A stretch of 42,799 bases of DNA from assembly GCA_946482365.1 (NCBI GenBank), contig CAMLQY010000015.1:1-42799 (forward strand), given 5' to 3'. The stretch is from an uncultured Actinomycetes bacterium. Lineage in GTDB: Bacteria > Actinomycetota > Thermoleophilia > Solirubrobacterales > 70-9. The translations under genes and the position numbers were made by a program. Shown one piece after another: positions 32,354-41,288 of the stretch (positions within the stretch are counted from its first letter, which is position 1; each line of letters begins with the position of its first letter). The notes under the pieces are model-generated. The model ran no database searches, was not told the DNA's origin, and was given only the letters and a program-made list of their open reading frames with translations.

Positions 32354-33514
32354 ATGCCCGAGGCAGTGATAGTCGACACCGTCCGCACCCCTATCGGCCG
32401 TGCCTTCAAGGGCTCGCTCGCCCAGCTGCGCCCCGACGAGACGGCGGCCTACGTCGTCGACCAGTTGCTCGAGCGCAATCCCGAGGTCGACCCCGCCTCG
32501 GTCGAAGACCTCTTCTGCGGCTGTGGCATGCCGCAGGGGCTGCAGGCCTTCAACATCGGCCGCATCGTCTCGCTGCTCTCCGAGAAGCTGCCGCAGGAGG
32601 TCAACGGGGTCACCGTCTCGCGCTACTGCTCCTCCAGCCTCGACGCGATCCGCCACGCCGGCAACGCGATCAAGGCTGGCGAGGGCGACGTCTACATCGC
32701 CGCCGGGGTCGAGTGGGTGAGCCGCTACAACGAAACTGCAGAGCCTGCGCGCGTCGACGACCGCAACCCGAACTTGATCGGCGAGAACGGGCAGCCCAAC
32801 GCCTACATCGACATGGGCCTGACGGCTGTCAACGTCGCCGAACGCTATGAGGTCAGCCGCGCCGACATGGACAAGTTCGCGCAGCGCTCGCAGGAACTGG
32901 CCGTCCGCTCCCAGGAGGACGGCTTCTTCGACCGCGAGATCGTCCCGGTGAGGCTGCCCGACGGCACCGAGGTCGCCAAGGACGACGGCCCGCGCGCCTC
33001 CTCGACCCTGGAGAAGCTCTCCGAACTGCCCGAGGCCTTCGGCGGCGGCGGCGTCACCGCCGGCAACTCCTGCCCGCTCAACGACGGCGCCGCCGCGGTG
33101 CTGCTGATGAGCGACACCAAGGCCAAGGAGCTCGGCCTCACTCCGCGGGCCCGCATCGTCACCGCCGCCACCTGGGGCAACGAGCCCGAGTACATGGGCG
33201 TCGCCCCGATCGGCGCGATCAAGAAGGTGCTCGACCGCGCCGGGATGACGATCGACGACGTCGACACGGTCGAGCTCAACGAGGCCTTCGCCGCCCAGGT
33301 GATCCCGATCATGGACGAGTGCGACATCCCGCTGGAGAAGCTCAACACCCACGGCGGCGCGATCGCCCTCGGCCACCCCTTCGGCATGACCGGCGCCCGC
33401 ATCATGGGCACCCTGCTCAACGTGATGGAGACCGACGACCTCCAGGTCGGCATCGAGACCATGTGTGTCGCAGGCGGCCAGGGCAAGGCAATGGTTGTTG
33501 AACGCATGAACTGA
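32354..33514 (+). CDS. Acetyl-CoA C-acyltransferase (thiolase)
   Basis: The 386-residue protein starts at ATG 32354 behind AAGGAG. It is a degradative or biosynthetic thiolase: nucleophile Cys92 in VSRYCSSSLDAIR, GNSCPLNDGAAAVLLMS, the conserved His341 in GGAIALGHPFGMTGAR, and the second active-site Cys371 in MCVAGGQGKAM. VRTPIGRAFKGSLAQLRPDE is the standard N-terminus. It either condenses two acetyl-CoA or splits 3-ketoacyl-CoA. Its position before a crotonase gene suggests beta-oxidation or degradation of a ketone or ring substrate. A 16-bp hairpin follows, so it is probably its own transcript or attenuated before the next genes. Confidence 0.95.
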   Translation: MPEAVIVDTVRTPIGRAFKGSLAQLRPDETAAYVVDQLLERNPEVDPASVEDLFCGCGMPQGLQAFNIGRIVSLLSEKLPQEVNGVTVSRYCSSSLDAIRHAGNAIKAGEGDVYIAAGVEWVSRYNETAEPARVDDRNPNLIGENGQPNAYIDMGLTAVNVAERYEVSRADMDKFAQRSQELAVRSQEDGFFDREIVPVRLPDGTEVAKDDGPRASSTLEKLSELPEAFGGGGVTAGNSCPLNDGAAAVLLMSDTKAKELGLTPRARIVTAATWGNEPEYMGVAPIGAIKKVLDRAGMTIDDVDTVELNEAFAAQVIPIMDECDIPLEKLNTHGGAIALGHPFGMTGARIMGTLLNVMETDDLQVGIETMCVAGGQGKAMVVERMN

Positions 33515-33522
33515 GCTGCGAT

Positions 33523-33559
33523 TGGCGACTTACTCGGCATATAGCCGAGTAAGTCGCCA
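33523..33559 (+). terminator. 16-bp perfect hairpin after the thiolase gene
   Basis: TGGCGACTTACTCGGC (33523-33538), loop ATATA, GCCGAGTAAGTCGCCA (33544-33559). It lies 8 bases after the thiolase stop and 13 bases before the crotonase ATG, so it overlaps where the crotonase ribosome-binding site should be. No T-run follows. Probably a partial terminator or processing element. Confidence 0.75.
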
Positions 33560-33572
33560 GTGAGCGGGCGAA

Positions 33573-34484
33573 ATGGATCTGACGACCCTCACCTACGAGA
33601 CCGGCGATCGGGTCGCCCGCATCACCCTGAACCGGCCCGAGCGGGGGAACGGGATCACGCTGCGGATGCCGGCGGAGATCGCGGCTTGTGTGGAGCGGGC
33701 GAATCTCGATCCGGAGATCCACGTCATCGCGCTTTCCGGCAACGGCAGCGGCTTCTGCGGCGGCTATGACTTGGTCGCCTCGGCCGAGGGAGACATGGCT
33801 GGCCTTGAGGGCATTGAGGCACCCAAGGGCTCGCCGCTCGACCCGGCTGTGATCGCCGCCAACCACGCGCCCGACTCGAACTGGGACCCGGTCACCGACT
33901 TCCAGTTCATGTGGCGCAACGTGCGCGGCTTCATGAGCCTCTTCCACTCCGAGAAGCCGGTGCTCTGCAAGGTGCACGGCTACTGCGTCGCCGGCGGCAC
34001 CGACATGGCGCTCTGCTCGGACCTTCTGGTGGTCGCCGCCGACGCCAAGATCGGCTACCCGCCTGCGCGGGTCTGGGGCTCGCCGACGACGGCGCTCTGG
34101 GCGGCCAGGGTCGGCCCGATGCGGGCGAAGCGCCTGCTGCTCACCGGAGACTCGCTCACCGGCGAGCAGGCGGTGGAGTGGGGCTTGGCGACCGAGTCGG
34201 CCCCCGCCGCCGAGCTGGACGAGCGCTTCGAGGCCCTGCTCGAGCGCGTCGCCCGCATGCCGGTCAACCAGCTGGTGATGATGAAGATGCTGGTCAACCA
34301 GAGCCTCTACGCCCAGGGCCTGCACCAGACCCAGGTGCTGGGGACCTTCTTCGACGGCATCACGCGTCATACCGAGGAGGGCCATGCCTTCGTCCGCCGC
34401 GCGGCGGAGGCGGGCTTCAAGGAGGCCGTGCGCGAGCGCGACGAGCCCTTCGGCGACTTCGGCCTGGGGGGCTTCGGTGTCTGA
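33573..34484 (+). CDS. Enoyl-CoA hydratase/isomerase (crotonase) family protein
   Basis: The 303-residue protein has the crotonase pattern: DRVARITLNRPERGNGIT, the first oxyanion-hole segment IALSGNGSGFCGGYDLV, and the second, CKVHGYCVAGGTDMALCSDL. YPPARVWGSPTTALWAARVG and LTGDSLTGEQAVEWGLATE follow. It is about 40 residues longer than the simplest members, with an insert around residues 75-115 (LEGIEAPKGSPLDPAVIAAN). This insert is shared by a branch of unassigned actinobacterial crotonases. The catalytic glutamates of classical enoyl-CoA hydratase are not obvious, so another crotonase reaction is possible. It overlaps the monooxygenase gene by eight bases. Confidence 0.9.
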   Translation: MDLTTLTYETGDRVARITLNRPERGNGITLRMPAEIAACVERANLDPEIHVIALSGNGSGFCGGYDLVASAEGDMAGLEGIEAPKGSPLDPAVIAANHAPDSNWDPVTDFQFMWRNVRGFMSLFHSEKPVLCKVHGYCVAGGTDMALCSDLLVVAADAKIGYPPARVWGSPTTALWAARVGPMRAKRLLLTGDSLTGEQAVEWGLATESAPAAELDERFEALLERVARMPVNQLVMMKMLVNQSLYAQGLHQTQVLGTFFDGITRHTEEGHAFVRRAAEAGFKEAVRERDEPFGDFGLGGFGV

Positions 34485-35934
34485 CCGGCGGCCCTCGGTC
34501 GCCGTGGTCGGCGGCGGCTTCGGCGGCGTCGGCGCTGCGGTGATGCTGAAGCGCGAGGGCTACGAGGACGTCACCGTCTTCGAGAAGGGCGAGCGGGTCG
34601 GCGGGGTCTGGCAGCACAACACCTACCCCGGCGCCGCCTGCGACATCCCCTCCCACCTCTACGAGTACTCCTTCGCGCCCAACAGCTGGTCACGGCGCTA
34701 CTCGCCCGGGCCGGAGATCCGCGCCTACGTCGAGGGCGTCGCCCGTCGCTTCGGCGTCCTCGACAGGGTCCGTACCGGCGTCGAGGTGAAGTCCGCCCGC
34801 TGGGACGGGGAGGAGCGCGGCCGCTGGCTGCTTGAGACCAGCGCCGGGCCGCACGAGGCGGACGTGCTGCTCACCGCCTGCGGCCAGCTCTCGGTGCCCA
34901 AGGTCCCCCCGCTGCCCGGCCTGGACAGCTTCGAGGGCCCCGCCTTCCACACCGCCGAGTGGCGTCACGACGTCGACCTGAGCGGCAAGCGCGTCGCTGT
35001 GGTCGGCACCGGCTGCAGCGCGATCCAGGTGGTGCCGGCGATCCAGCCCGAAGTCGCCCGGCTCGACGTCTACCAGCGCTCGCCCGGCTGGACCTTCCCC
35101 AAGGGCGACCGCGAGTACTCGCCGCTGGAGCGCGCCCTCTACAAGCGCTTCCCCGCCCTGCGCCGCCTCGACCGGGCCTCGGTCTACGCCTTTCAGGAGT
35201 TCGGCGCGGCGGCGATGACCAGCCGGCGCTGGCTGCTGCCGATCCTGCGGGCGATCGCCAGGCGCCAGATCAGCTCGGCGATCTCCGACCCGGAGCTGCG
35301 CCGCAGGGTGACCCCGAGCGACGAGGTCGGCTGCAAGCGGATCATGCTGACCGACGAGTGGTACCCCGCCCTGGCCGAGCCCAACGTGGAGCTGGTCGAC
35401 GCGGGGATCGGGTCGGTGACGGCGAGCGGCATCCGCGACGCCGATGGCACCGAGCGGCCCGCCGACGCGATCGTCCTCGCCACCGGCTTCGCCAGCCACG
35501 ACTTCGTCGCCCCGATGGAGATAGCGGGCCTCGGGGGGCGCACGCTTGCCGAGGCATGGGGGGAGGTGCCGCGCGCCTACCTCGGCCTCACCGTGCCGGG
35601 CTTCCCCAACATGTTCCTGCTCTACGGGCCGAACACCAACGGCGGCACCGGCTCGGTGGTCAACACGCTCGAGTGCGGGATCGGGCACGTCCTCGCCGCT
35701 CTCGGCGAGATGGAGGCGGCGGGCGCCGAGCGAATCGAGGTGCGGCCGGAGGCCGCCGCGGAGTTCGACCGCGAGCTCCGCACCGCCCTCGCAAAGACCG
35801 TTTGGCACAGCGGCTGCAGCAACTGGTACGTGGACGAGAACGGCAACGACCCGAGCAACTGGCCCTGGACGTGGAGCGCCTACCGCCGCCGCACGGCGCG
35901 GCTGGAGCCCGACGCATACGCTCTCCGGCCGTGA
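34477..35934 (+). CDS. Flavin-containing monooxygenase, Baeyer-Villiger-like
   Basis: The 485-residue protein starts at GTG 34477, eight bases before the crotonase stop. Residues ~7-20 form the FAD site (VAVVGGGFGGVGAAV), and YPGAACDIPSHLYEYSFAPN is typical of ketone-oxidising monooxygenases. The Baeyer-Villiger fingerprint is present as FEGPAFHTAEWRHD (F-x-G-x3-H-x3-W), but the residue after Trp is Arg instead of Pro or Asp. The NADPH site is VAVVGTGCSAIQVVP. It probably inserts one oxygen from O2 into a ketone or aldehyde, giving an ester. With crotonase and thioesterase on the same transcript it may open or shorten a cyclic or branched acyl compound. Confidence 0.9.
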   Translation: MSDRRPSVAVVGGGFGGVGAAVMLKREGYEDVTVFEKGERVGGVWQHNTYPGAACDIPSHLYEYSFAPNSWSRRYSPGPEIRAYVEGVARRFGVLDRVRTGVEVKSARWDGEERGRWLLETSAGPHEADVLLTACGQLSVPKVPPLPGLDSFEGPAFHTAEWRHDVDLSGKRVAVVGTGCSAIQVVPAIQPEVARLDVYQRSPGWTFPKGDREYSPLERALYKRFPALRRLDRASVYAFQEFGAAAMTSRRWLLPILRAIARRQISSAISDPELRRRVTPSDEVGCKRIMLTDEWYPALAEPNVELVDAGIGSVTASGIRDADGTERPADAIVLATGFASHDFVAPMEIAGLGGRTLAEAWGEVPRAYLGLTVPGFPNMFLLYGPNTNGGTGSVVNTLECGIGHVLAALGEMEAAGAERIEVRPEAAAEFDRELRTALAKTVWHSGCSNWYVDENGNDPSNWPWTWSAYRRRTARLEPDAYALRP

Positions 35935-36383
35935 GCCAGTCCCCGTCCGCAGATCGCTCGGTCCTCGAGCCGGAGCACGTCCGCGACTTCCTGCCCGGCA
36001 GCTTCCCCGGCGACCTCGGCATCGAGCCGCTGGAGATCGAGGACTCCTTCGCCAGCGGCCGCATCGTCGTCGACAAGCGCCACCTGCACCCCGGCGGTTA
36101 CGTCCACGGCGGGGTCTGGACCGCCCTCGGCGACACGGTCGCCGCCTGGGCGACCTTCCGCAACATCCCGCCCGCCCACAACTTCACCACGATCGAGCTG
36201 AAGCTCAACGTCTTCGCCGCGGGTCTTCTCGGCGACGAGATCGTCGCCGTCGCCACCCCCCTGCACACGGGCAAGAGCACCGTCGTCATAGAGGTCAAGA
36301 TCGAGCGAGTGCGCCAAGGCGAGGAGCCGCGCCTCGCCGCCAGCATGATCGTCAGTCAGTTCGTGCTTCCGCCTCGGGACTGA
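35931..36383 (+). CDS. PaaI family hotdog-fold thioesterase
   Basis: The 150-residue protein starts at GTG 35931, overlapping the monooxygenase stop by four bases. It shows the PaaI/YbgC-like hotdog pattern: HPGGYVHGGVWTALGDTVAA (the HGG-x(n)-D motif that positions water), then FTTIELKLNVFAAGLLGDEI and STVVIEVKIERVRQGEEPR. It hydrolyses an acyl-CoA or aryl-CoA thioester. As the last gene of the crotonase-monooxygenase operon it probably releases free acid from a dead-end or product CoA ester. The last 32 bases overlap the P-type ATPase gene on the other strand. Confidence 0.92.
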   Translation: MSQSPSADRSVLEPEHVRDFLPGSFPGDLGIEPLEIEDSFASGRIVVDKRHLHPGGYVHGGVWTALGDTVAAWATFRNIPPAHNFTTIELKLNVFAAGLLGDEIVAVATPLHTGKSTVVIEVKIERVRQGEEPRLAASMIVSQFVLPPRD

Positions 36384-38754
36384 CCGGCGCTTCCCAGGCT
36401 TCGATTAGCGAGAGCCGCCAGAGAATGCTGGCGATCGTCAGGCCCACCGCCGCGGAGAACAGGGTCATGAACCACTGGGTCGGGCCGAGCAGGGTCATCT
36501 CGAAGAAGTCGCGAACCGGGGCGGCCGCCAGGATCAGGGCGTACAGCGCGCCCAGCCCCGCCACCATCGCGAGCATGTAGCTCTGGATCGCGATGTGCTC
36601 GCGCCCCGGCCCGCGCTCGAGCAGGAGGATGAAGCAGAGGCCGAGCACTATCAGGGTCGTCGTCGCCGCGGTGCGGCCTCCCTCCAGGCTGCCGCCGAGG
36701 ACCGTGTCGACGAGGAAGAAGGAGAGGATCGAGCCGAGGGCGGTGGCGACGCCCGCCGGCACGGCGAAGGCGACGAGCGCTCGCAGCAGCCGGCCGCGGT
36801 AGAGCGGGCCGTCGGAGGGCGCCAGGGCGAGGACGAAGGAGGGGATGCCGATTGTCAGGAGCACGGCCAGGGTGAGGTGGCGGGGGAGGAAGGGGAAGGC
36901 GAAGCCGGGGATGGCGACGAGCAGGATCAGCGCCGCGGCGTAGACGGACTTGGTCAGGTAGAGCCGCCCGAGCCGGTGGATGTTGCGGGCGATGCGGCGG
37001 CCCTCGGCGACCGCCTGCGGCAGGCGCGCGAACTCGTCCTTGAGCAGGACCACGTCGGCCACCCCCTTGGTCACCTGTGCGCCCGAGCCCATCGCCACCG
37101 CCAGCCGGGCCTGCTTCAGGGCCGGTACGTCGTTGACCCCGTCGCCGATCATCGCGGTGTAGCGCCCGGAGGCGGCGAGCGCCCCGACCAGAGCTTTCTT
37201 CTGCTCCGGCTTGATCCGGCAGAAGACGGTGTTTCGCCGCGCCGCCTCGGCCAGCTCCTGGGGATCCTCCGGCAGCTCGTCGCCCTCGATCGTGCCGGCG
37301 TCCGCCGGCACCCCGACCGCCGCCGCGACCGCGGCCACCGTCGCTCGTGCGTCGCCGGAGATCAGCTTCAGGTCGACGTCCTCCTCGCGCATGAACGCGA
37401 CCGTTTCCGCTGCGTCGGACCGCAGCGTCTCCTCCAGCACGACCAGGGCGACGGGTGTCGTTCGCGGCGCCCCTTGCGAGGGGTCCGCCGGCAGCGGCTC
37501 GCTGGCTTCGCCGAAGGCGACGACCCGGCGGCCCGCGGCGGTCTCCCGCTCGAGCACGCGGGCCAGTCCCGGCGGAAGCGCCAGGGCCCCGGCCGCGGCG
37601 AGCACGTCGGGGGCGCCGAGCACGTACGTGGTGGAGCCGATCCGCAAGCCGCTCCACTTCCACTCCGAGGAGAACGGCACTTCGCCGGCAACCTGTCCCG
37701 CTTCGCCCGGGAATTGCTCGCCGATCACCTCCAGGGTGCGGTTGCGGTCGCCGGCGCTGGCGGCGAAGCGCCCGAGTGCGGCGTGCGCGGCCGCCGGCTC
37801 CAGGCCCTCGGTCACCTCGACGCCGATCAGGCGCAGCTCGCCGTCGGTCAGCGTGCCGGTCTTGTCGACGCAGATCGTGTCGACCGCGGCGAGGCTCTCG
37901 GTCGCGCTCATCTGCTGCACCAGCGTGTCCTTGCGAGCCAGCCGCACCGCAGCAACGGCGAAGGTGACGCTCATCAGCAGCACCAGGCCCTCCGGGATCA
38001 GGGTCACGAGGCCGGCGGTCGCCGTCTGGGCGGCGTCCACCAGGTCGATGCTGCGCACCTGGAAGACGAGGAGCAGGATCGCCGCCAGCGGCACCATCGC
38101 GTAGGTGCAGGCGACGATCACCCGGTTCACCTCCTCCTGCAGGGGGGAGGGCGGATGACGGAAGGCGCGAGCCTCGCCGGCCAGCTGGCCGGCGTAGCTC
38201 TCCTCCCGCACGGCGTCGACCGAGTAGTAGCCCGACCCGGAGATGCAGAAGGACCCCGACAGCGCCCGGTCGCCGGGTTGCTTGCGCACCCCGTCGGCCT
38301 CGCCGGTCAGCAGCGACTCGTCCAGCGTCATCCCGCGGCTCTCGATCGTCTCGCCGTCGGCGACGAGCTGGTCGCCGGGCTCGATCCTGACCACGTCGCC
38401 GGGAACGACCTCCTCCGCCAGCAGGCTCTGGACCGCGCCGTCGCGGAGGACCTTCGCGTGAGGCGCGACCAGGACCGCCAGCTCGTCCAGCGTCCGCTTG
38501 GCCTTCAGCTCCTGGCGGATCCCGATGTAGGAGTTGAGGATCGCGATCAGGCCGAAGACCGCGTCGGCGAAGAGGCCCAGGGAGAGGATGAGGACGAAGA
38601 ACCCGCCGATGATCGCGTTGAACAGGGTGAAGACGTTGCCGGCGACGATGCTCGAGACCGATCGCGAGGAGGTCTCGGACGGCGGGCCGAGCTCGCGCAG
38701 CCGCTTCGCCGCGGTCGCGCTGGACAGTCCCCGCTCGGTCGCTGCAGCCGTCAT
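36352..38754 (-). CDS. CtpE-like P-type cation ATPase
   Basis: The 800-residue pump matches mycobacterial CtpE in order and wording: LSSATAAKRLRELGPPSETS, VFTLFNAIIGGFFVLILSLG, NSYIGIRQELKAKRTLDELA, the actuator TGE loop in DESLLTGEADGVRKQPGD, PEGL in the ion-binding helix at residues 254-257, and the phosphorylated Asp297 in DKTGTLT. SSEWKWSGLRIGSTTYVLGA is the nucleotide domain and AMIGDGVNDVPALKQARLAV the hinge. About ten transmembrane helices are visible. CtpE is reported as a calcium-uptake ATPase, so calcium is the best guess. It is divergent from the LLM gene with only 29 bp between the start codons. Confidence 0.93.
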   Translation of the reverse strand: MTAAATERGLSSATAAKRLRELGPPSETSSRSVSSIVAGNVFTLFNAIIGGFFVLILSLGLFADAVFGLIAILNSYIGIRQELKAKRTLDELAVLVAPHAKVLRDGAVQSLLAEEVVPGDVVRIEPGDQLVADGETIESRGMTLDESLLTGEADGVRKQPGDRALSGSFCISGSGYYSVDAVREESYAGQLAGEARAFRHPPSPLQEEVNRVIVACTYAMVPLAAILLLVFQVRSIDLVDAAQTATAGLVTLIPEGLVLLMSVTFAVAAVRLARKDTLVQQMSATESLAAVDTICVDKTGTLTDGELRLIGVEVTEGLEPAAAHAALGRFAASAGDRNRTLEVIGEQFPGEAGQVAGEVPFSSEWKWSGLRIGSTTYVLGAPDVLAAAGALALPPGLARVLERETAAGRRVVAFGEASEPLPADPSQGAPRTTPVALVVLEETLRSDAAETVAFMREEDVDLKLISGDARATVAAVAAAVGVPADAGTIEGDELPEDPQELAEAARRNTVFCRIKPEQKKALVGALAASGRYTAMIGDGVNDVPALKQARLAVAMGSGAQVTKGVADVVLLKDEFARLPQAVAEGRRIARNIHRLGRLYLTKSVYAAALILLVAIPGFAFPFLPRHLTLAVLLTIGIPSFVLALAPSDGPLYRGRLLRALVAFAVPAGVATALGSILSFFLVDTVLGGSLEGGRTAATTTLIVLGLCFILLLERGPGREHIAIQSYMLAMVAGLGALYALILAAAPVRDFFEMTLLGPTQWFMTLFSAAVGLTIASILWRLSLIEAWEAPVSPEAEARTD

Positions 38755-38783
38755 CGTCGCCTATTCAATAGGGTCCGACTCGG

Positions 38784-39830
38784 ATGGCACTGAAGCTGGG
38801 ACTCAACCTGGGCTACTGGGGCATCGGCCCCGCGGGCGAGGACGCGCTCGAGGTGGTCCACGCCGCCGAGGCGGCCGGCTACGAGTCGGTCTGGGCGGCG
38901 GAGTCCTACGGCTCCGACGTGGTTAGCGTGCTCGCCTGGCTGGCCGGGCAGACCGAGAAGATCAACCTCGGCGCCGCGATCATGCAGGTCCCCGCCCGCC
39001 CGCCCGCCGCTGCGGCGATGGCCGGGGCGACGATCGACAAGCTCTCCGGAGGCCGCTTCATCTTCGGCTTCGGCCCCTCCGGCCCGCAGGTCTCCGAAGG
39101 CTGGTACGGCGTCCCCTACGCAAAGCCCTGGGGCCGCACCCGCGAGTACATCGAAGTGGTGCGCGAGATCGTCGCCCGCGAAGGGCCGGTGGATCACCAG
39201 GGCGAGCATTACCAGCTGCCTCTACCCGGTGGCGAGGGCAAGGCGCTGAAGCTCAACTTCCACCCCGAGCGCAACCGGATACCGGTCTTCGTCGGCGCGA
39301 TCGGGCGCAAATCGGTCGAGCTGGCGGCTGAGGTCGCCGACGGCTGGATCCCGATCTTCTTCAGCGTCGACGCCTTCCAGGAGACCTGGGGGGAGCACCT
39401 GGAGGCCGGCTTCGCCAAGGGCGGGCGGCAGCGCTCCGACCTCGAGGTGTCCCCGTCGCTGCAGGTCGCGATCGACGGCGACCTCGAGGCGGCGAAGGCG
39501 GTCGTCAAGGCCGGCCTCGTCCTCTACTTCGGCGGCATGGGCAGCCGCAAGACCAACTTCTACGTCGACCTCGCCCACCGCTTCGGCTTCGGCGACGTCG
39601 CCGACGAGGTCCAGCGACGCTTCCAGGACGGCGACCGCGCCGGCGCCTTCGAGGCCGTCCCCGACGAGGTCGTCGAGGCGACCTCGCTGGTCGGCACCGA
39701 GGCCGAGGTCGCCGAGCGGGTCGAGCGCTTCCGCGGCGCCGGCATCGACCGCCTCATCGTCTCCCCGGTCCACGCCGAGCGCAGCGAGCAGCTGCATACG
39801 TTGGAGCGCCTCGCCGCTCTCATCGCGTAG
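38784..39830 (+). CDS. LLM-class flavin-dependent oxidoreductase (probably F420)
   Basis: The 348-residue protein has the luciferase-like TIM barrel: LGLNLGYWGIGPAGEDALEV, AAGYESVWAAESYGSDVVSV, INLGAAIMQVPARPPAAAAM, and the phosphate-binding SGGRFIFGFGPSGPQVSEGW. The phrase SGGRF-x-FG-x-G-x-SGPQV is typical of actinobacterial F420-dependent members, so coenzyme F420 is the likely cofactor, although FMN cannot be excluded. The substrate is unknown. The gene ends 18 bases before the transhydrogenase operon and may be cotranscribed with it, tying reduced-cofactor supply together. Confidence 0.9.
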   Translation: MALKLGLNLGYWGIGPAGEDALEVVHAAEAAGYESVWAAESYGSDVVSVLAWLAGQTEKINLGAAIMQVPARPPAAAAMAGATIDKLSGGRFIFGFGPSGPQVSEGWYGVPYAKPWGRTREYIEVVREIVAREGPVDHQGEHYQLPLPGGEGKALKLNFHPERNRIPVFVGAIGRKSVELAAEVADGWIPIFFSVDAFQETWGEHLEAGFAKGGRQRSDLEVSPSLQVAIDGDLEAAKAVVKAGLVLYFGGMGSRKTNFYVDLAHRFGFGDVADEVQRRFQDGDRAGAFEAVPDEVVEATSLVGTEAEVAERVERFRGAGIDRLIVSPVHAERSEQLHTLERLAALIA

Positions 39831-39848
39831 TCTCCCCCGCCGCGCCGT

Positions 39849-40967
39849 ATGAAGATCGGAGTACCGAAAGAGACCGCCGAGGGGGAGCGCCGGGTCGCGC
39901 TCGTCCCTGACGTCGTCAAGTCCCTCGCCTCGAACGAGAAGGTCGAGGTGCTGGTCGAGAGCGGCGCCGGCGACGCAGCCGGCCATCCCGATTCCCAGTA
40001 CGCCGAGGCCGGGGCAGACGTCGTTGAGGGCGAGGTTACGTGGGGCGCCGACGTGGTCCTTCGCGTCGCCGCCCCTTCCGCCGCCGAGATCGGTCGTCTC
40101 CAGTCCAGCCAGCTCCTCATCGGCCACCTCTCGCCGTGGACGGCGGCCGAGACCAACAACGCCCTGGCCCAGGCCGGCGTCACCAGCTTCGCGATGGAGG
40201 CGATCCCGCGCACCACGCGCGCCCAGGCGATGGACGCCCTCTCCTCGCAGGCCGCCGCGGCCGGCTACGCCGCGACCCTGATCGCCGCCCGCGAGTCGGG
40301 CCGCTTCTTCGGCATGATGACCACCGCCGCCGGCACGGTCCCGCCGACCAAGGTCCTCGTCCTCGGCGCCGGCGTCGCGGGCCTGCAGGCCGTCGCCACG
40401 GCCAAGCGCCTCGGTGCGATCGTCACCGGCTTCGACATCCGCCGCGCCGCCTGGGAGCAGATCGCCTCGCTCGGCGGCCGCCCGCTCGAACTGGACTTCA
40501 TCCCCGACGCGGAGGGGGAGGGCGGCTATGCCCGCCCGCTCACCGACGAGGAGAACGCGCAGGTGCGCGACGCGCTCGGCGAGAACGCCGCCAAGCAGGA
40601 CGTGATCGTCACCACCGCCGCGATCCCCGGCCGGCCGGCGCCGCTGCTGATCACCGCCGAGGCGGTACGCGGCATGCAGCCCGGCTCGGTGATCGTCGAC
40701 CTCGCCGCGGAGACCGGTGGCAACTGCGAGCTGACCGAGGCCGGGCAGACCGTCGCCGAGAACGGCGTCAAGGTGATCGGCCCGCGCAACCTCGCCAGCG
40801 AGATGCCGATGCCGGCGTCGCAGCTGTACGCCAAGAACCTCGAGAACCTGCTCGGCCTGCTGGTCTCCGAGGAGGGCGAGCTGACGCTCGACTTCGAGGA
40901 CGACATCGTCGCCGCCGCCTGCATCACGCACGGCGGCGAGATCAAGAACGAGAGGGCGGCCAAGTAG
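39849..40967 (+). CDS. pntAA: Proton-translocating NAD(P) transhydrogenase, subunit alpha part 1
   Basis: The 372-residue soluble NAD(H)-binding subunit (domain I) starts at ATG 39849. It has the alanine dehydrogenase/transhydrogenase fold: MKIGVPKETAEGERRVALVP at the start, TWGADVVLRVAAPSAAEIGR, the RQDR-type mobile region AMEAIPRTTRAQAMDALSSQ, and the glycine loop VLGAGVAGLQAVATAKRLGA. Unlike E. coli PntA it stops after domain I, and the membrane part is a separate gene (pntAB). It binds NADH and passes hydride to NADP+ on PntB, driven by proton entry. It is the first of three tightly packed genes. Confidence 0.96.
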   Translation: MKIGVPKETAEGERRVALVPDVVKSLASNEKVEVLVESGAGDAAGHPDSQYAEAGADVVEGEVTWGADVVLRVAAPSAAEIGRLQSSQLLIGHLSPWTAAETNNALAQAGVTSFAMEAIPRTTRAQAMDALSSQAAAAGYAATLIAARESGRFFGMMTTAAGTVPPTKVLVLGAGVAGLQAVATAKRLGAIVTGFDIRRAAWEQIASLGGRPLELDFIPDAEGEGGYARPLTDEENAQVRDALGENAAKQDVIVTTAAIPGRPAPLLITAEAVRGMQPGSVIVDLAAETGGNCELTEAGQTVAENGVKVIGPRNLASEMPMPASQLYAKNLENLLGLLVSEEGELTLDFEDDIVAAACITHGGEIKNERAAK

Positions 40968-41288
40968 ATGGACTTGATGACCGAGATCACGATCTTCGTC
41001 CTCGCCGCCTTTGTCGGCTTCGAGGTGATCTCGAAGGTGCCGACGACGCTGCACACCCCGCTGATGTCGCAGACCAACGCGATCCACGGCATCGTCATGC
41101 TCGGCGGGCTGATCGTCGTCGGCTTCGCCAACGACGGCCTCGAGTACACGATCGGCACGATCGCGATCGCTTTCGGCGCGATCAACATCGTCGGTGGCTT
41201 CATGGTCACCGACCGAATGCTCGGCATGTTCTCGAAAAAGCCGAAACCCAAGGCCGACGCCGAGGCGAAACCCGGGGGCGGTAAATGA
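40968..41288 (+). CDS. pntAB: NAD(P) transhydrogenase, subunit alpha part 2 (membrane)
   Basis: The 106-residue membrane subunit starts at the base after the pntAA stop. It has three to four transmembrane helices: ITIFVLAAFVGFEVISKVPT, LHTPLMSQTNAIHGIVMLGG (the conserved LHTPLMS-x-TNA-x-HG motif of domain II), FANDGLEYTIGTIAIAFGAI and INIVGGFMVTDRMLGMF. The tail is Lys/Ala-rich and cytoplasmic. With the membrane part of PntB it forms the proton channel. It overlaps pntB by four bases (ATGA). Confidence 0.95.
   Translation: MDLMTEITIFVLAAFVGFEVISKVPTTLHTPLMSQTNAIHGIVMLGGLIVVGFANDGLEYTIGTIAIAFGAINIVGGFMVTDRMLGMFSKKPKPKADAEAKPGGGK

Noticed and set aside
36595..38793. 732-codon plus-strand frame opposite the P-type ATPase
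   Set aside because: Composition is that of an antisense shadow (Arg, Asp, Gly, Gln runs); the ATPase motifs on the minus strand are complete.
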